From: Cytophagales bacterium | GTDB lineage: Bacteria; Bacteroidota; Bacteroidia; Cytophagales; Cyclobacteriaceae | Reading direction: 5' to 3' | Assembly: GCA_029262955.1 (NCBI GenBank) | Contig: JAJCYL010000117.1 | Coordinates: forward strand, 1-7,123 | DNA: 7,123 bases | In this document: piece by piece, positions 6,057-7,123 of the stretch | How the letters are laid out: every line of letters begins with the position of its first letter | How positions within the stretch are numbered: position 1 is the stretch's first letter | The notes under the pieces: model-generated | Database searches by the model: none | Told to the model about the DNA's origin: nothing | Seen by the model: only the letters and a program-made list of their open reading frames with translations | Position numbers and translations under genes: made by a program

Positions 6057-6350
6057 ATGATAATGGCAAATGCACCCCATCCAGGGGAAGTTCTTAGAGA
6101 GGAATTTATTATTCCCATAAAGCTCTCAATTACTGAATTGGCGAAGGTATTATGTGTGTCACGCAAAAACCTTTCGGAGATCGTAAATGAAAAGACTGGA
6201 ATAAGTGCGGAGATGGCTATTAGACTTTCAAAAGCATTTGGTACTAGTCCGCAGGTCTGGATTGGGATGCAGAAAGATTATGAATTGTCTAAGGCAATGA
6301 AGAGAGAGTCTGAGATTAGAGTTAAGAGACTTAAGGAAATAGGTTATTAA
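6057..6350 (+). CDS. higA: HigA-type antitoxin (XRE-family DNA-binding)
   Basis: A 97-residue HigA antitoxin and repressor. The family opening NAPHPGEVLREEF is followed by a Cro/C1 helix-turn-helix (about residues 24-43, SITELAKVLCVSRKNLSEIV), then GISAEMAIRLSKAFGTSPQVWIGMQKDYEL, a very characteristic HigA stretch. It should neutralise the HigB encoded 39 bp upstream and, alone or in complex, repress their shared promoter. I chose the ATG at 6057. A TTG at 6042 would add five residues (MKNQK), and an ATG at 6063 would remove two; conserved residues begin only after these. The highly charged C-terminal tail (KRESEIRVKRLKEIGY) is common in the family. Both genes are intact and in one orientation, so this is a complete module. 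Confidence 0.93.
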   Translation: MIMANAPHPGEVLREEFIIPIKLSITELAKVLCVSRKNLSEIVNEKTGISAEMAIRLSKAFGTSPQVWIGMQKDYELSKAMKRESEIRVKRLKEIGY

Positions 6351-6499
6351 CTATTCTTTTGTGTTAAGTCTTTAATGGAGTATGGTCAATTGGAATTTAC
6401 TTATTGAATAAAAACCCTGATGTATTGTTTGACAAGCAGATTATGGTTGATTATGAGGTCTCTACAGATCTACGATAGACATCCTATCAAAAAAATTCG

Positions 6500-6529
6500 T
6501 TGTATCCTCAGTTGTTTAATAGTTTTTTG
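6500..6529 (+). promoter_or_regulatory. Possible Bacteroidota-type promoter for nudK
   Basis: TTG at 6500-6502 is followed, 17 bases later, by TAGTTTTTTG (6520-6529), an imperfect version of the Bacteroidota -7 element TAnnTTTG, in which the TTTG lies two bases too far from the TA. Transcription would begin very close to the ATG at 6539, giving a near-leaderless message. The remainder of 6351-6499 shows no gene and no clear terminator hairpin. This is suggestive only, since T-rich DNA gives such matches easily. Confidence 0.25.
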
Positions 6530-6538
6530 AGTTTTTAA

Positions 6539-7114
6539 ATGAATCCAAAAATTAAGAATGTCAAAGAAGAGACCTTGTCTGACAATTGGTACGTCCTCAA
6601 GAAATTTACTTTTGACTATCAACACTCTAACGGAGAGTGGAAGACCCAAAGCAGGGAAGCTTATGATCGGGGAAATGGCGCCACAATACTTCTTTATAAT
6701 AAAAAAAAGGAAACAGTCATTCTTACCCGTCAGTTTAGGTTGCCCACTTATGTCAATGGGAATGCCGATGGCATGCTTATAGAAACTTGCGCTGGTCTTT
6801 TGGAAAAGGACAACGCCGAAGATTGTATCCGAAAGGAAACTGAGGAGGAGACAGGTTATAAACTGACTAAGGTTCGAAAGGCTTTTGAGGCCTACATGAG
6901 CCCTGGTTCAGTTACAGAGATCCTTTACTTTTTTGTCGCGGAATATGAAAGGGATATGCAGGTAAATGAAGGGGGTGGGGTTGATGAAGGGGAAGACATT
7001 GAAGTGCTTGAATTACAATTTTCTGAAGCTCTGAATATGGTACAAGATGGGCGCATAAAAGATGGCAAGACCATCATGTTGCTTCAATACGCCCAGATTA
7101 ATGGATTGCTATAA
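6539..7114 (+). CDS. nudK: NudK-type Nudix hydrolase (GDP-mannose pyrophosphatase)
   Basis: A 191-residue Nudix hydrolase strongly resembling E. coli NudK, a Mg2+-dependent pyrophosphatase that splits GDP-mannose into GMP and mannose 1-phosphate. Shared features are LSDNWYVL (13-20), REAYDRGNGATILLYN (39-54), RQFRLPTYVNGN (64-75), AGLLEKDNAEDCIRKE leading to the Nudix core KETEEETGY (99-107) with metal-binding Glu100, Glu103 and Glu104, YMSPGSVTE (119-127), and the NudK-type GGGVDEGEDIEVLEL (145-159). Length matches NudK (191). It lies 188 bp beyond higA and probably has its own promoter. It may act in nucleotide-sugar housekeeping or polysaccharide metabolism; no mannose or capsule gene is in view to support a specialised role. 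ADP-ribose or other nucleotide sugars are alternative substrates, but the NudK subfamily call is strong. Confidence 0.92.
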   Translation: MNPKIKNVKEETLSDNWYVLKKFTFDYQHSNGEWKTQSREAYDRGNGATILLYNKKKETVILTRQFRLPTYVNGNADGMLIETCAGLLEKDNAEDCIRKETEEETGYKLTKVRKAFEAYMSPGSVTEILYFFVAEYERDMQVNEGGGVDEGEDIEVLELQFSEALNMVQDGRIKDGKTIMLLQYAQINGLL

Positions 7115-7123
7115 GGGATATCA

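Noticed and set aside
6351..6499. Terminator or small RNA between higA and nudK
   Set aside because: Only a weak GTCT/AGAC pairing near 6460-6480 was seen, without a stable stem followed by a T-run.

Overview
The window most resembles a chromosomal segment of a member of the Bacteroidota, with moderate base composition. This is inferred from three things. No coding region is preceded by a clear AGGAGG-type ribosome binding site, which is usual in that phylum. The minus strand carries fragments of a Bacteroidota-style REP-associated tyrosine transposase (RAYT). The genes are otherwise generic bacterial families. The taxonomic call is not proven by any one gene.

Positions 1-1242 hold no intact gene. 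A block of repeats fills roughly 219-1079. Two collinear copies of a unit of about 250 bp (286-536 and 669-919) each carry the same 58-codon C-terminal remnant of a RAYT on the minus strand, bounded by REP-like palindromes. A short REP array with 44-45 bp spacing follows (895-1010). The whole block is bracketed by a 67-bp direct repeat (219-285 and 1013-1079). About 160 bp of unique leader then precedes the first gene.

Positions 1267-5621 are a tight three-gene plus-strand operon. A GcvT-family, folate-binding aminomethyltransferase-like protein overlaps by 4 bp (ATGA) a flavoprotein closely resembling PYROXD2 and the phytoene-desaturase group. A second, diverged paralogue of that flavoprotein follows after 12 bp. 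Pairing a one-carbon (tetrahydrofolate) acceptor domain with two FAD oxidoreductases suggests oxidative demethylation or dehydrogenation of an unidentified, possibly methylated, substrate. This is the most interesting system in the window, and its substrate cannot be read from the sequence.

Positions 5739-6350 are a compact HigB-HigA type II toxin-antitoxin pair, toxin first, with a GTAAC/GTTAC inverted repeat upstream that could be its autoregulatory operator. Positions 6539-7114 encode a NudK-type Nudix hydrolase (GDP-mannose pyrophosphatase family), apparently as its own transcription unit.
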